From Paenibacillus sp. FSL R7-0337 (GTDB lineage Bacteria; Bacillota; Bacilli; Paenibacillales; Paenibacillaceae), in the NCBI RefSeq assembly GCF_037969875.1, contig NZ_CP150218.1, forward strand, positions 1,798,001-1,862,000: a stretch of DNA of 64,000 nt, in the 5' to 3' direction. The translations under genes were made by a program, and so were the position numbers. Shown piece after piece: positions 34,378 to 42,827 of the stretch. Numbering within the stretch: the stretch's first letter is position 1; each line of letters begins with the position of its first letter. The notes beneath the pieces were generated by a model that ran no database searches, was not told the origin of the DNA, and saw nothing but the letters and a program-made list of their open reading frames with translations.

Positions 34378-35172
34378 CTATACAATTTGAAACACTGGCT
34401 GCTCCGGAATAAAGCGCACCGGCACCTCGGGGAACTGCCGGCTCAGCCGCTCTGCCAGCAGCTTCATTCCCGGCGCTTCGCTCTCGGCATGGCCGAGCAT
34501 GATGAGTGCCCTGTCCTTGCCCTGTCTGACCGCATCCCGGATATACTCAGGCACCTCCCATTCGAAGCCTTCACCGGCGATGACCAGATCAAGCGACTCC
34601 TGCTCATACATCGGGATGACCGTACTGCCGTTCCCCCGGAAACCCACCAGCACCCCCACCCTGGAGCATGTAGCAGAGAGGTTCCCGGCAGCACGGACAT
34701 AAGGGATGTTCAGCTTCTGCTTCACATAGGCGGCCACTTCCGAAACGGTCATCTCAGGGATGGTGAGGATCGATACCTCAGGCAGATGCCGCTCCACATA
34801 CGCTTCCCATTCCAGCTCATGCAGCAGCCCTTCGACGATTCCGTCCAGCGTATAACGGTGTATCGTGTCATGGAAGCGGTAGATACCTACCCCGCTGCTT
34901 GTAATCAATGCAGACTTCTCCTTGTAGACGGAATCCTGCTCCCACTCGCTCCCGTGACCTTGGTGGCTATAAAAGACACCTTCATGCGTGATCACCAGGT
35001 TGGCGCCAAGCCGGACAGCCTGCTCCACTACATATTGCGAAGCGGCGAAGGCAGTCACGATTCCCTGCACTTCTGTTGCCGCAGCGTCCGGCGCAAGCTT
35101 ATCCACCGTATTCACGGGCAGCTGTACCCCTGCATTCAAGTGCTCCATCAAATCACTGAAAGTCAGTGCCAT
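34378..35172 (-). CDS. NIF3-like dinuclear-metal protein
   Basis: This 264-residue protein fits the NIF3/YqfO family, which binds two metal ions. Visible are GIVTAFAASQYVVEQAVRLG, NLVITHEGVFYSH (metal His), FHDTIHRY near residue 105, and a C-terminal GEGFEWEVPEYIRDA plus LGHAESEAPGMKLLAERL. It is shorter than YqfO because it lacks the inserted middle domain. The ATG at 35172 follows GAGGAGGATAAGATCTC. It sits between a sensor-regulator and the alpha-glucuronidase with no obvious biochemical link. Its function is unknown; an enzymatic role on a sugar metabolite is only a possibility. Confidence 0.85.
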   Translation of the reverse strand: MALTFSDLMEHLNAGVQLPVNTVDKLAPDAAATEVQGIVTAFAASQYVVEQAVRLGANLVITHEGVFYSHQGHGSEWEQDSVYKEKSALITSSGVGIYRFHDTIHRYTLDGIVEGLLHELEWEAYVERHLPEVSILTIPEMTVSEVAAYVKQKLNIPYVRAAGNLSATCSRVGVLVGFRGNGSTVIPMYEQESLDLVIAGEGFEWEVPEYIRDAVRQGKDRALIMLGHAESEAPGMKLLAERLSRQFPEVPVRFIPEQPVFQIV

Positions 35173-35258
35173 GAGATCTTATCCTCCTCGGTGTTACTCA
35201 AATGAGTTCCCGGCACAGCCTGTCAAAAGACAGGGCCGTCCGGTACGCAGATGCTCCC

Positions 35259-37343
35259 TTAGTAGATGGTCCGGCCTAATGCATCTGCAATTCCGCTCTT
35301 GCGGTAGAAATACGTATTAATCTGGTCACGCCATTCCTTGGCATGAGCCGCCTGCCCCTTAAGGCGTTCCTCCACCTGAGTGTACAGGCCGTCTGCGATG
35401 CTCCCCTTCAGTCCGCCCCAGGCGTCCAGCAGCCCTTCGGCACGCTCTGCACCTTCGAAATGCGTATCGTAGATATGCTGGATCACGGTTTTGCCGGAAT
35501 GCAGCACATGAGTGTACGGTACATGATGGAAGAACAGCAGTAGCTCATCCGGGCATTCCTCCAGTGAATCATAACGCACGGCGTTGCTGCCCATGTACTG
35601 CGCGCTGTAGCCGGTACCGGTATTCACGGTACGGTCTACCCCGATGCCCTGATGATCGGCATAGTGGTAGGTACCCCACATCGAATATTCATAGCCGTCC
35701 ACATTCGGGCCGTAGTGATGCTCGGGATTGATCATCCAGCCTACGCCAAGCGGCGATGTATAAGACTCATAGATCTCCCATGAATCCAGCAGGATCCGGC
35801 TGATTACCCCGGCCACCGCTGTGTCTGTGCCGAACGTCAAAGCGATCCACTCGGCCGCAATCTCCTCCGCGCTCAGCTCAGGATTCCAGGCCAGCCGGCC
35901 GAAGCCGTAAAGATTCGCCTGGGATAGCAGATGGCCCGTCCAGTTCCGGTCATTACCCACATTGGATACCGCCGCAATGCCGCTAAGGCGGTTGCCCCAC
36001 AGCGATCCGTCAACGATCCGCTTCACCGGCGCTGTTCCGCCCTTAGCCTGTGTGTCGAACTCCATAATCTCTTTCCACTGCGGAACGAGATAGCAGACAT
36101 GGCGCTGCTGTCCGGTATATTCCTGGGCGATCTGGAATTCGATCACATGGTTAGTCCGTTCCAGTGCGCCGAAGAGCGGAGATACCGGCTCTCTGACCTG
36201 GAAATCCATCGGGCCGTTCTTGATCTGCAGAATGACGTTATCATGGAACTGGCCGTCCAGCGGCTTGAAATGGTCATAAGCCGCTCTGGCCCGGTCCGTC
36301 TTGCGGTCACGCCAGTCCTGCTTGCAGTTGTATACAAAGCAGCGCCAGATCACGATGCCGCCATAAGGCTCCAGGGCTTCCGCCAGCATGTTGGCCCCGT
36401 CTGCATGGTTCCGCCCGTAAGTGAACGGGCCGGGACGATTCTCCGAATCAGCCTTGACCACGAAGCCGCCGAAATCAGGGATAGCTGCATAGATGTCGGC
36501 CGCTCTCGACTTCCACCATTCCCGTACACCTTCATCCAGCGGGTCTGCACTGCCGACTTCCCCTTCATGCATAGGTCCGGCGAAGTTCACGCACAGGTAC
36601 AGGCGGATGCCATAGATACGGAAGATATCGGCGATTCCCGCCACATCCGGCAGATAGGTAGAGATAAACAGCGTCTCAAGTGCATGAACGTTAACATTGT
36701 TGATCGCTATTGCGTTAATGCCGGCGGTAGACATCAGCCGCGCATAGTCTGTAATCCGGTCCATATCCTTCGTGAACTGGTTATTCTCATACAGGAAGGA
36801 TCTGCCGGAATAGCCGCGCTCCACACTTCCGTCGAAATTATCCCAGTGATTAATCATCCGCAGCGAATTCACAGGATTCACTACTTCATCCAGATTCTCA
36901 ATGTCCTTGCCGCTGGCAATCAGGCGTAGAAGATGGAAGACGCCGTATAACACACCTGCCTGGGTGGAAGCCCCTACAGCAATGCATTTACGGGACTGGC
37001 TGGTACGAATGGCGAATCCTTCTGCTCCCACAGCTTGGACCGTCTTGTCCTCGAACAAGCCCTGGATCAGCGGATGATCACCCGCGAAGGTGCCGAAGGC
37101 CACACCGAATTCTTCCGGCTGCGGCTTGGAGACAGCCTCAAGCTCCAATAGCGAGGCAATGCCTCTTGTCCATTCCTGAAGTGCAGCCTGGATGGTCTCC
37201 CCGCCTTCCGTAACGGATACTGCTCCGCACCATTTCGCATATTGCTTATATAGGGAGCCTTGTTGAAGCTTAGGATAGCTTAACCACGCATTGTATCCGC
37301 TGTCATATTGTGCAGCATACTCATTCCCGGATTGTTGTCTCAT
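35259..37343 (-). CDS. aguA: Alpha-glucuronidase (GH67)
   Basis: This 694-residue enzyme releases 4-O-methyl-glucuronic acid from aldouronates made from glucuronoxylan. GH67 features are seen: [43 protein letters not shown], the catalytic-acid region [23 protein letters not shown] (about residues 290-315), and the C-terminal [22 protein letters not shown]. There is no signal peptide, so it works inside the cell on imported fragments. The ATG at 37343 follows GAGGAGATATGGAC; an earlier in-frame start is rejected because it lies in the operator. A near-palindromic UxuR-like site lies at 37365-37380. Confidence 0.96.
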   Translation of the reverse strand: MRQQSGNEYAAQYDSGYNAWLSYPKLQQGSLYKQYAKWCGAVSVTEGGETIQAALQEWTRGIASLLELEAVSKPQPEEFGVAFGTFAGDHPLIQGLFEDKTVQAVGAEGFAIRTSQSRKCIAVGASTQAGVLYGVFHLLRLIASGKDIENLDEVVNPVNSLRMINHWDNFDGSVERGYSGRSFLYENNQFTKDMDRITDYARLMSTAGINAIAINNVNVHALETLFISTYLPDVAGIADIFRIYGIRLYLCVNFAGPMHEGEVGSADPLDEGVREWWKSRAADIYAAIPDFGGFVVKADSENRPGPFTYGRNHADGANMLAEALEPYGGIVIWRCFVYNCKQDWRDRKTDRARAAYDHFKPLDGQFHDNVILQIKNGPMDFQVREPVSPLFGALERTNHVIEFQIAQEYTGQQRHVCYLVPQWKEIMEFDTQAKGGTAPVKRIVDGSLWGNRLSGIAAVSNVGNDRNWTGHLLSQANLYGFGRLAWNPELSAEEIAAEWIALTFGTDTAVAGVISRILLDSWEIYESYTSPLGVGWMINPEHHYGPNVDGYEYSMWGTYHYADHQGIGVDRTVNTGTGYSAQYMGSNAVRYDSLEECPDELLLFFHHVPYTHVLHSGKTVIQHIYDTHFEGAERAEGLLDAWGGLKGSIADGLYTQVEERLKGQAAHAKEWRDQINTYFYRKSGIADALGRTIY

Positions 37344-37364
37344 GTCCATATCTCCTCTGCATAC

Positions 37365-37380
37365 ATCTTGTATACTAGAT
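37365..37380. promoter_or_regulatory. UxuR-like operator upstream of the alpha-glucuronidase
   Basis: ATCTTGTATACTAGAT differs by one base from the inner 16 bases of the uxuA operator (ATCTTGTATACAAGAT). It lies 22 bp before the chosen aguA start. Confidence 0.8.
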
Positions 37381-37537
37381 TTCATTCAGGTTCATCCTAC
37401 CACGCAGCTGCAGCCCCGGAACATTGTCAAATCACGCTAATATTTACCCAAATCAAGCAGAATCCTGTATACTAAGAACATGTGTACAGCCTATACATAC
37501 CTATCACGAGAACGCAAAGTATCAGGGGGCGATCCTA

Positions 37538-38443
37538 TTGGTTGCAGCTTTTGAACCGCCGGTCCCGGGGCAAAGCCTTAGTGAAACTATCATCCCGGAT
37601 GTGAAAACCACGCTCAACCTGTTCGGCATGCATCTGCGTAAGGTGAGCGGGGAATGGGATTATCCGCAGCACGCCCATCCCCAATATGAATTCAATTATG
37701 TGCTTGAAGGGGAGCAGCAGCTCACGGTCAACAACCACAGCTACCTCCAGCGCGCCGGGGATCTGGTCCTCTTGAGGCCGGGCGATATCCATTCCAGCCG
37801 CAGCGGAAACGGCGGGCCCTTCACCTATTTCTGCATCCATTTCGATATTGATGACAAGCTGTTCATCTCACTTCTCAGCCGGCTGAATCATGTATTATTC
37901 ACCTCAGAGAGCAATGTTGCCCACAGATTAGGACCGCTCCTCAGCAGACTGGTGGATATTTCCACCTCCGGCTCCGGCAGCATCACGATCTCCCAGCGCA
38001 TGAGGCTGCAGTCCGCCGTCTTCGAGCTGTTCGCCCAGCTCTGGGAGGTCTTCTCCCTGGAGGCTGACAATTCCTCCCCGGGCACTTATGAGCGAATCGA
38101 GCTGGCCCACCAGATCCGCAGCCGCCTCCAGAGCCTGGTCTATCAGCAGTTCAAGCAGGAGGTGCCTTATGACAGCCATTATGGCGTTGACGACATCGCC
38201 GCTGAGCTGGGGATCAGCCCCTCGCACTGCTACAGGGTCTTCCGCCAGGTCTTCGGCCTCTCCCCCCGCGTCTACCTGTCTGAACAGATGCTGCATGAAG
38301 CCAAGGTGCTGCTGGATGACCACAGCCTTACGGTCAGCCAGATATCCGGCCTGCTCGGCTACCGCGATATCGCCCATTTCAGCAGACAGTTCAAGCGCTG
38401 GAGCGGCAAGTCGCCGCGGGAATACCGCGAGGGCAGGAGCTAG
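37538..38443 (+). CDS. AraC-family regulator, cupin sensor
   Basis: This regulator of 302 residues starts at a TTG behind AGGGGGCGATCCTA; an open frame continues upstream to 37424 but has no good start. The cupin-like half shows HAHPQYEFNYVLEGEQQLTVNN and LVLLRPGDIHSS (metal/ligand face). The C-terminal AraC domain reads IAAELGISPSHCYRVFRQVF and ISGLLGYRDIAHFSRQFKRWSGKSPREYR. It is divergent from the alpha-glucuronidase across about 190 bp and probably activates it. A looser version of the UxuR site, AATCCTGTATACTAAGAA (37461-37478), overlaps a TATACT -10-like box. Confidence 0.87.
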   Translation: MVAAFEPPVPGQSLSETIIPDVKTTLNLFGMHLRKVSGEWDYPQHAHPQYEFNYVLEGEQQLTVNNHSYLQRAGDLVLLRPGDIHSSRSGNGGPFTYFCIHFDIDDKLFISLLSRLNHVLFTSESNVAHRLGPLLSRLVDISTSGSGSITISQRMRLQSAVFELFAQLWEVFSLEADNSSPGTYERIELAHQIRSRLQSLVYQQFKQEVPYDSHYGVDDIAAELGISPSHCYRVFRQVFGLSPRVYLSEQMLHEAKVLLDDHSLTVSQISGLLGYRDIAHFSRQFKRWSGKSPREYREGRS

Positions 38444-38478
38444 GCAGAGCTCGAAGCCCGAACAGCCTTATATTTAGT

Positions 38479-38516
38479 AAAAGCCTGCCCTCATGAATGA
38501 TGAGGGCGGGCTTTTT
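38479..38516. terminator. Bidirectional terminator between AraC and GntR genes
   Basis: AAAAGCC-T-GCCCTCAT pairs with ATGAGGGC-G-GGCTTTTT around a 5-base loop. It has A-rich and T-rich flanks and lies between convergent genes. Confidence 0.92.
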
Positions 38517-38551
38517 GCGCTATCACGGGCGGGGCTTGATGAAGGCTTGCC

Positions 38552-39205
38552 CTATTTTTTGATATACGTGGCGAAATGCTCCTGGAGGTTCTTGGAGTCG
38601 ATATCTGCCCGCAGATGATGATGCAGCAGTTCGTCGATCCCCGCGGTGTCACCCTGCACGATATAATCCAGAAGCTGCTGATGCTCCTGCTGAATTGCCG
38701 ACAGCTTCTCGTCCTTCAGCATATGCAGCTTGCGGTAGCGGATGTAGTGCACATTGAACTGCTGGAGTACACCCCACAGGAACTCACGCCCGGCCAGGCC
38801 GAACATCGTGCGGTGGAACTGGTCATCGAGCTGCAGGAACACCTCCGCCCCCTCCGCCTGCTCGATACACTTCTGCTGCTGTGCGAGGTTATCCCTCAGC
38901 TCATGCAGCCCTTTTAGCGGGATATTCCCGGCCAGCGACTTCATAATCTCCTTCTCCAGCACATTGCGCAGATAGATGATCTGCTCCACCGACTCCAGAT
39001 CTATGTACGATACGAGGTTGCCTTTTTTGGGATAGATATCGACGTATTGCTCCAGGGACAATTGCTTCAGCACATCACGGATCGGCGTTCTCGACAGCTG
39101 GAAGCGCTCGGATAGAGCCGTCTCACTGATCATCGCCCCCGGCTTCAGCTCAAGGGAGAGAATCTCCTGCTTGAGGTAGGCCATTATTTCTTTTTTGGAA
39201 GTCAT
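38552..39205 (-). CDS. uxuR: GntR-family (FadR subgroup) repressor, UxuR-like
   Basis: This 217-residue regulator starts at the ATG at 39205 (MTSKKEIMAYLKQEI). Its winged helix-turn-helix (ISETALSERFQLSRTPIRDVLKQL, about residues 27-50) is the GntR signature, and the all-helical FadR-type ligand domain follows (LDDQFHRTMF, HHHLRADID, with the metal His residues of the family). A longer open frame upstream crosses the promoter and is rejected. It is divergent from uxuA. A perfect 18-bp palindrome (39314-39331) overlaps the uxuA transcription start, and copies occur near aguA and the transporter. The name is by role and context. Confidence 0.88.
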   Translation of the reverse strand: MTSKKEIMAYLKQEILSLELKPGAMISETALSERFQLSRTPIRDVLKQLSLEQYVDIYPKKGNLVSYIDLESVEQIIYLRNVLEKEIMKSLAGNIPLKGLHELRDNLAQQQKCIEQAEGAEVFLQLDDQFHRTMFGLAGREFLWGVLQQFNVHYIRYRKLHMLKDEKLSAIQQEHQQLLDYIVQGDTAGIDELLHHHLRADIDSKNLQEHFATYIKK

Positions 39206-39272
39206 GGAATAGACCAACTTTCTGTTCGGGATTCTTCTTCCCCCATTATATAGAAAAGGGATATGAATTTCA

Positions 39273-39301
39273 TTGACAAAGATGAACGCATATTCTATGA
39301 T
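39273..39301 (+). promoter_or_regulatory. Sigma-A promoter of uxuAB
   Basis: TTGACA (39273-39278), 17 bp, TATGAT (39296-39301). The operator begins 12 bp further on. Confidence 0.85.
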
Positions 39302-39313
39302 CATTACGAATCG

Positions 39314-39331
39314 AATCTTGTATACAAGATT
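39314..39331. promoter_or_regulatory. UxuR-like operator at the uxuAB promoter
   Basis: AATCTTGTATACAAGATT is a perfect 18-bp palindrome just downstream of the predicted transcription start. Related copies are at 37365-37380 and 31774-31791. Confidence 0.9.
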
Positions 39332-39428
39332 ATCGCATATGAACCGATGTTTCTGTAAGGTCAATTGTCACAAGGCTTCGGATGGTTAACATTTGTATTT
39401 ATGCTTATCTACTAAGGAGGAAATGACA

Positions 39429-40505
39429 ATGAATATGACTTGGAGATGGTACGGCGAGGGCAACGACAACATCACTCTTGACCACATCCGTCAAATCCCG
39501 GGCGTTATGGGCATCGTCTGGTCGCTGCACCACAAGGTGGCCGGTGAGGTCTGGGAGATGGAAGACATCCAGAAGGTTGCCGATCAGATCACAGCCAAGG
39601 GCTTCAGCACAGCAGTTGTTGAAAGCGTCAACGTTCATGATGATATTAAGATCGGACTGCCGTCCCGCGACAAATATATTGACATCTATATCGATACGAT
39701 CCGCAAGCTCGCCAAGGTTGGCGTCAAGGTCATCTGCTATAACTTCATGCCAGTATTCGACTGGACCCGTACCGAGCTGTACAAAGAGCTGCCGGACGGT
39801 TCGAACGCTCTCTTTTATGAAAAGGCTGCCATTACCGATAATCCGCGCGAGATGGTGGACCGCATCCTGAAGGGTGCCGGACAATTCACGATGCCCGGCT
39901 GGGAGCCGGAGCGTCTGGCCAAGCTGGATGAGCTATTCGCGTCCTATGCTGACGTTACTGAGGATAAGCTGTTCGACAACCTGAAGTATTTCCTGGAGCG
40001 CATCATTCCGGTGTGTGAAGAAGTGGATATCAAAATGGCGATTCATCCGGACGATCCGGCCTGGCCGATCTTCGGACTGCCTCGCATTATCCGCAGCCGC
40101 GACTCCATCCGCCGCTTCCTGGACATGGTGGACAGCCCGTATAATGGCCTGACCTTCTGCACCGGCTCGCTCGGCACGAACCCGGAGAATGATCTGCCGG
40201 CGATGATCCGCGAGTTCCATGACCGGATTTATTTTGCCCATATCCGTAATGTGAAGGTGTTCGATAATGGAGACTTCATTGAAGTATCCCACCGCGGACG
40301 CGATGGCAGTGTAGATGTTGCGGAGGTTGTTAAGGCGTATCATGAGAGCGGCTTCACCGGTTATGTGCGTCCGGACCATGGCAGACATCTCTGGGGTGAA
40401 GAAAAGAACTGCCGTCCTGGGTATGGCCTCTACGACAGAGCGATGGGCATCATGTACCTGCTCGGCGTATGGGACAGCCTGGAGAATGTTAAGGGGGCAA
40501 AATAA
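39429..40505 (+). CDS. uxuA: Mannonate dehydratase
   Basis: UxuA converts D-mannonate to 2-keto-3-deoxy-D-gluconate in glucuronate breakdown. The 358-residue protein starts MNMTWRWYGEGNDNITLDHI, and includes VVESVNVHDDIKIGLPSRDKYI, CYNFMPVFDWTRTELY, KMAIHPDDPAWPIFGLPRI (metal site) and HIRNVKVFDNGDFIEVSHRG; all are typical. The ATG at 39429 follows AAGGAGGAAATGACA. uxuB follows with no gap after the stop codon. Transcription starts at a strong promoter controlled by the 18-bp operator. Confidence 0.97.
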   Translation: MNMTWRWYGEGNDNITLDHIRQIPGVMGIVWSLHHKVAGEVWEMEDIQKVADQITAKGFSTAVVESVNVHDDIKIGLPSRDKYIDIYIDTIRKLAKVGVKVICYNFMPVFDWTRTELYKELPDGSNALFYEKAAITDNPREMVDRILKGAGQFTMPGWEPERLAKLDELFASYADVTEDKLFDNLKYFLERIIPVCEEVDIKMAIHPDDPAWPIFGLPRIIRSRDSIRRFLDMVDSPYNGLTFCTGSLGTNPENDLPAMIREFHDRIYFAHIRNVKVFDNGDFIEVSHRGRDGSVDVAEVVKAYHESGFTGYVRPDHGRHLWGEEKNCRPGYGLYDRAMGIMYLLGVWDSLENVKGAK

Positions 40506-42122
40506 ATGCTGAGTCTGAACAGAAGCAGCATTGCTGATCGGGCAGCTTGGGAAGCCGCAGGGGTAGAGCTGCCGCAGTTTGATTACGAGGCAGTTGCGGC
40601 GAATACGCTGGAGAAGCCAGAGTGGGTTCACTTCGGGGCGGGGAATATTTTCAGAGGCTTCGTGGCGAATGCGCACCAGAAGCTGCTGGACAGCGGCAAG
40701 GCCGATACTGGTATTATCGCCGCCGAGACCTTTGACTTCGAGATGATTGACAAGGTCTACAAGCCTTATGACAATCTGACTCTATTGGTGCTGATGAATG
40801 CGGCGGGTGACTTCCAGAAGCGGATCGTCAGCAGCATCGTCGAAGGCATCACTGCAGATAAGACGCGGGAAGCGGATTACAGCCGCCTGACTGAGATTTT
40901 TGAGAATCCCAGCCTGCAAATGGCGAGCTTTACGATTACGGAGAAGGGCTACTCCCTCACGGGACCGGACGGACAGTATCTGGGCATCGTGGAGAAGGAC
41001 ATCGCCGGCGGGCCGGAGCGTCCGGTGCATGCCATGAGCATCGTGGCTTCCTTCGCCTACAAGCGTTACCTGAAGGGCCAGTTCCCGATGACCTTCGTCA
41101 GCATGGACAACTGCTCGCATAACGGTGACAAGCTGAAGAACGGCATGGTTACGATCGCCAAAGAATGGGCCGCCAAGGGTCTTGTAGAAGAAGGGTTCGT
41201 AGCCTACCTTGAGGATGAGCAGAAGATCACCTTCCCGCTGTCCATGATTGACAAAATCACGCCGCGCCCGTCTGAATCCGTCCAGGCAGCATTGCTTGCG
41301 CAGGGGATCGGCGGCATGGATGTGATCGTCACCTCCAAGAACACGTACACCGCTCCCTTCGTTAACGCGGAGATCAGCGAGTATCTGGTCATTGAGGATA
41401 AGTTCACGAACGGACGCCCGGCGCTTGAAGCAGCCGGTGTGATCTTCACAGACCGCGATACAGTCAACAAGGTGGAGACCATGAAGGTAACCACCTGCCT
41501 CAACCCGCTGCATACAGCGCTGGCAGTCACCGGCTGTCTACTCGGTTACACACTCGTCGCCGACGAGATGCAGGATGCCACGCTGCGGAAGCTGGTCGAG
41601 ACTATCGGCTACAAGGAAGGCCTGCCGGTGGTTGTCGATCCGGGCATCCTGAGTCCGAAGCAATTCCTGGACGAGGTGCTGCAGGAACGGTTCGCCAACC
41701 CGTTCATCCCTGACACTCCGCAGCGGATTGCTACGGATACCTCGCAGAAGGTCGGCATCCGCTTCGGCGAGACGATCAAGTCGTATATCCGCCGTGAGGA
41801 GCTTGACCCGGCGCAGTTAACGGCCATCCCGCTGGCGATTGCAGCATGGTGCCGGTATCTGCTCGGCGTGAACGATGAAGGTGCTGCCTTCACGCTGAGC
41901 CCCGACCCGCTGCTGGAATCGCTGCAAGCGCGGCTTATAGGCGTTGCTCTGGGCGCAGATGCTGCTACGGCCGCTGGCGTGCGCGCAGTGCTGGAGGATC
42001 AGACCATCTTCGGCGTAGACCTGTACGCCGCCGGACTGGGCGGGACGATCGAGGGCATGTTCACCGAGATGCTGGCTGGTCCGGGCGCAGTAAGAGCTAC
42101 GCTGGAGAAGTACACCGCCTGA
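40506..42122 (+). CDS. uxuB: Fructuronate reductase (mannitol dehydrogenase family)
   Basis: This 538-residue oxidoreductase would reduce D-fructuronate to D-mannonate with NADH, feeding UxuA. WVHFGAGNIFRGFVANAHQ is the N-terminal dinucleotide-binding motif. FVSMDNCSHNGDKLKNGM and the catalytic-Lys region KVTTCLNPLHTALAVTGCLLGY are family hallmarks. The start codon follows the uxuA stop directly, with GGGGG in front, so the two are translated together. The isomerase UxaC and the enzymes after KDG are not in the window. Confidence 0.94.
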   Translation: MLSLNRSSIADRAAWEAAGVELPQFDYEAVAANTLEKPEWVHFGAGNIFRGFVANAHQKLLDSGKADTGIIAAETFDFEMIDKVYKPYDNLTLLVLMNAAGDFQKRIVSSIVEGITADKTREADYSRLTEIFENPSLQMASFTITEKGYSLTGPDGQYLGIVEKDIAGGPERPVHAMSIVASFAYKRYLKGQFPMTFVSMDNCSHNGDKLKNGMVTIAKEWAAKGLVEEGFVAYLEDEQKITFPLSMIDKITPRPSESVQAALLAQGIGGMDVIVTSKNTYTAPFVNAEISEYLVIEDKFTNGRPALEAAGVIFTDRDTVNKVETMKVTTCLNPLHTALAVTGCLLGYTLVADEMQDATLRKLVETIGYKEGLPVVVDPGILSPKQFLDEVLQERFANPFIPDTPQRIATDTSQKVGIRFGETIKSYIRREELDPAQLTAIPLAIAAWCRYLLGVNDEGAAFTLSPDPLLESLQARLIGVALGADAATAAGVRAVLEDQTIFGVDLYAAGLGGTIEGMFTEMLAGPGAVRATLEKYTA

Positions 42123-42161
42123 GTTGTGGGCGGGTGTGCGCGAACACACGAACATAAGTAG

Positions 42162-42205
42162 AAAGGCTAGGCTCTCCTTGAATAAGGAGGGCCTAGCCTT
42201 TTTTT
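42162..42205 (+). terminator. Terminator of uxuAB
   Basis: AAAGGCTAGGC (42162-42172) pairs with GCCTAGCCTTT (42191-42201), and an inner CTCCTT/AAGGAG stem extends it. A run of T follows. Confidence 0.95.
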
Positions 42206-42338
42206 GTGTGGTGAGTGTTGTAAGGATGGCCGGTGACGGAGAAGACAGAGTATAAACCGGTCTGCTTAGCTGAGTGTTGCGTTTCTGCGGCACCAATCAC
42301 ATTAGACTGCGGAGTTGGCCCGCGCTTGCGGCGGAAGC

Positions 42339-42781
42339 GTAGATACTCTGCTCCTCATTTGCTCGTTTAGGCAACTTTCCCGGGATTCAGGGGCACTTGT
42401 GCTCTTCAATTGTTCGTTTAGCCAACTTTCCCGGGACTCAGGGGCACTTGTGCTCTTCATTTGCTCGTTTAGCCAACTTTTCTGAAATTCAGGAGCACTC
42501 GTTTAGCCAACTTTTCTGAAATTCAGGAGCACTTGTGCTCTTCATTTGCTCACTTGGCGCGCATCTGGATAATCAGTGGGATTTATCCCCTTCATTTTCT
42601 CCTTCCGCCCACTTTCGGCGGATTCAAAGGGATTTATCCCTTTCATTTCCTCCTCCCGCCCACTTTTGGCGAATTGAAAGGGATTTATCCCCTTCATTTC
42701 CTCCTTCCGCCCACTTTTGGCGGATTCAGCAGGATTTATCCCTTTCAATTGTTCATTCCCCTAGTTTTCCTTTATTGCCTT
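42339..42781. repeat. 51-bp-period dyad array R3 (type A then type B units)
   Basis: The 705-bp gap between uxuB and the GH43 gene (convergent) holds the uxuAB terminator and this array. Type A units are at about 42339 (degenerate), 42390, 42441, 42492 and 42526; the step between the last two is 34 bp, a loss of 17. Four type B units are at 42578, 42629, 42680 and 42731. The order A then four B is the same as in R1, and the backbone (TTCATTT...GCC-ACTTT..) is recognisably related. Confidence 0.9.
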
Positions 42782-42827
42782 AGCCTCATGGGAGCATCCT
42801 TTTCGATGCTCCAGGTATAGGCCGATA

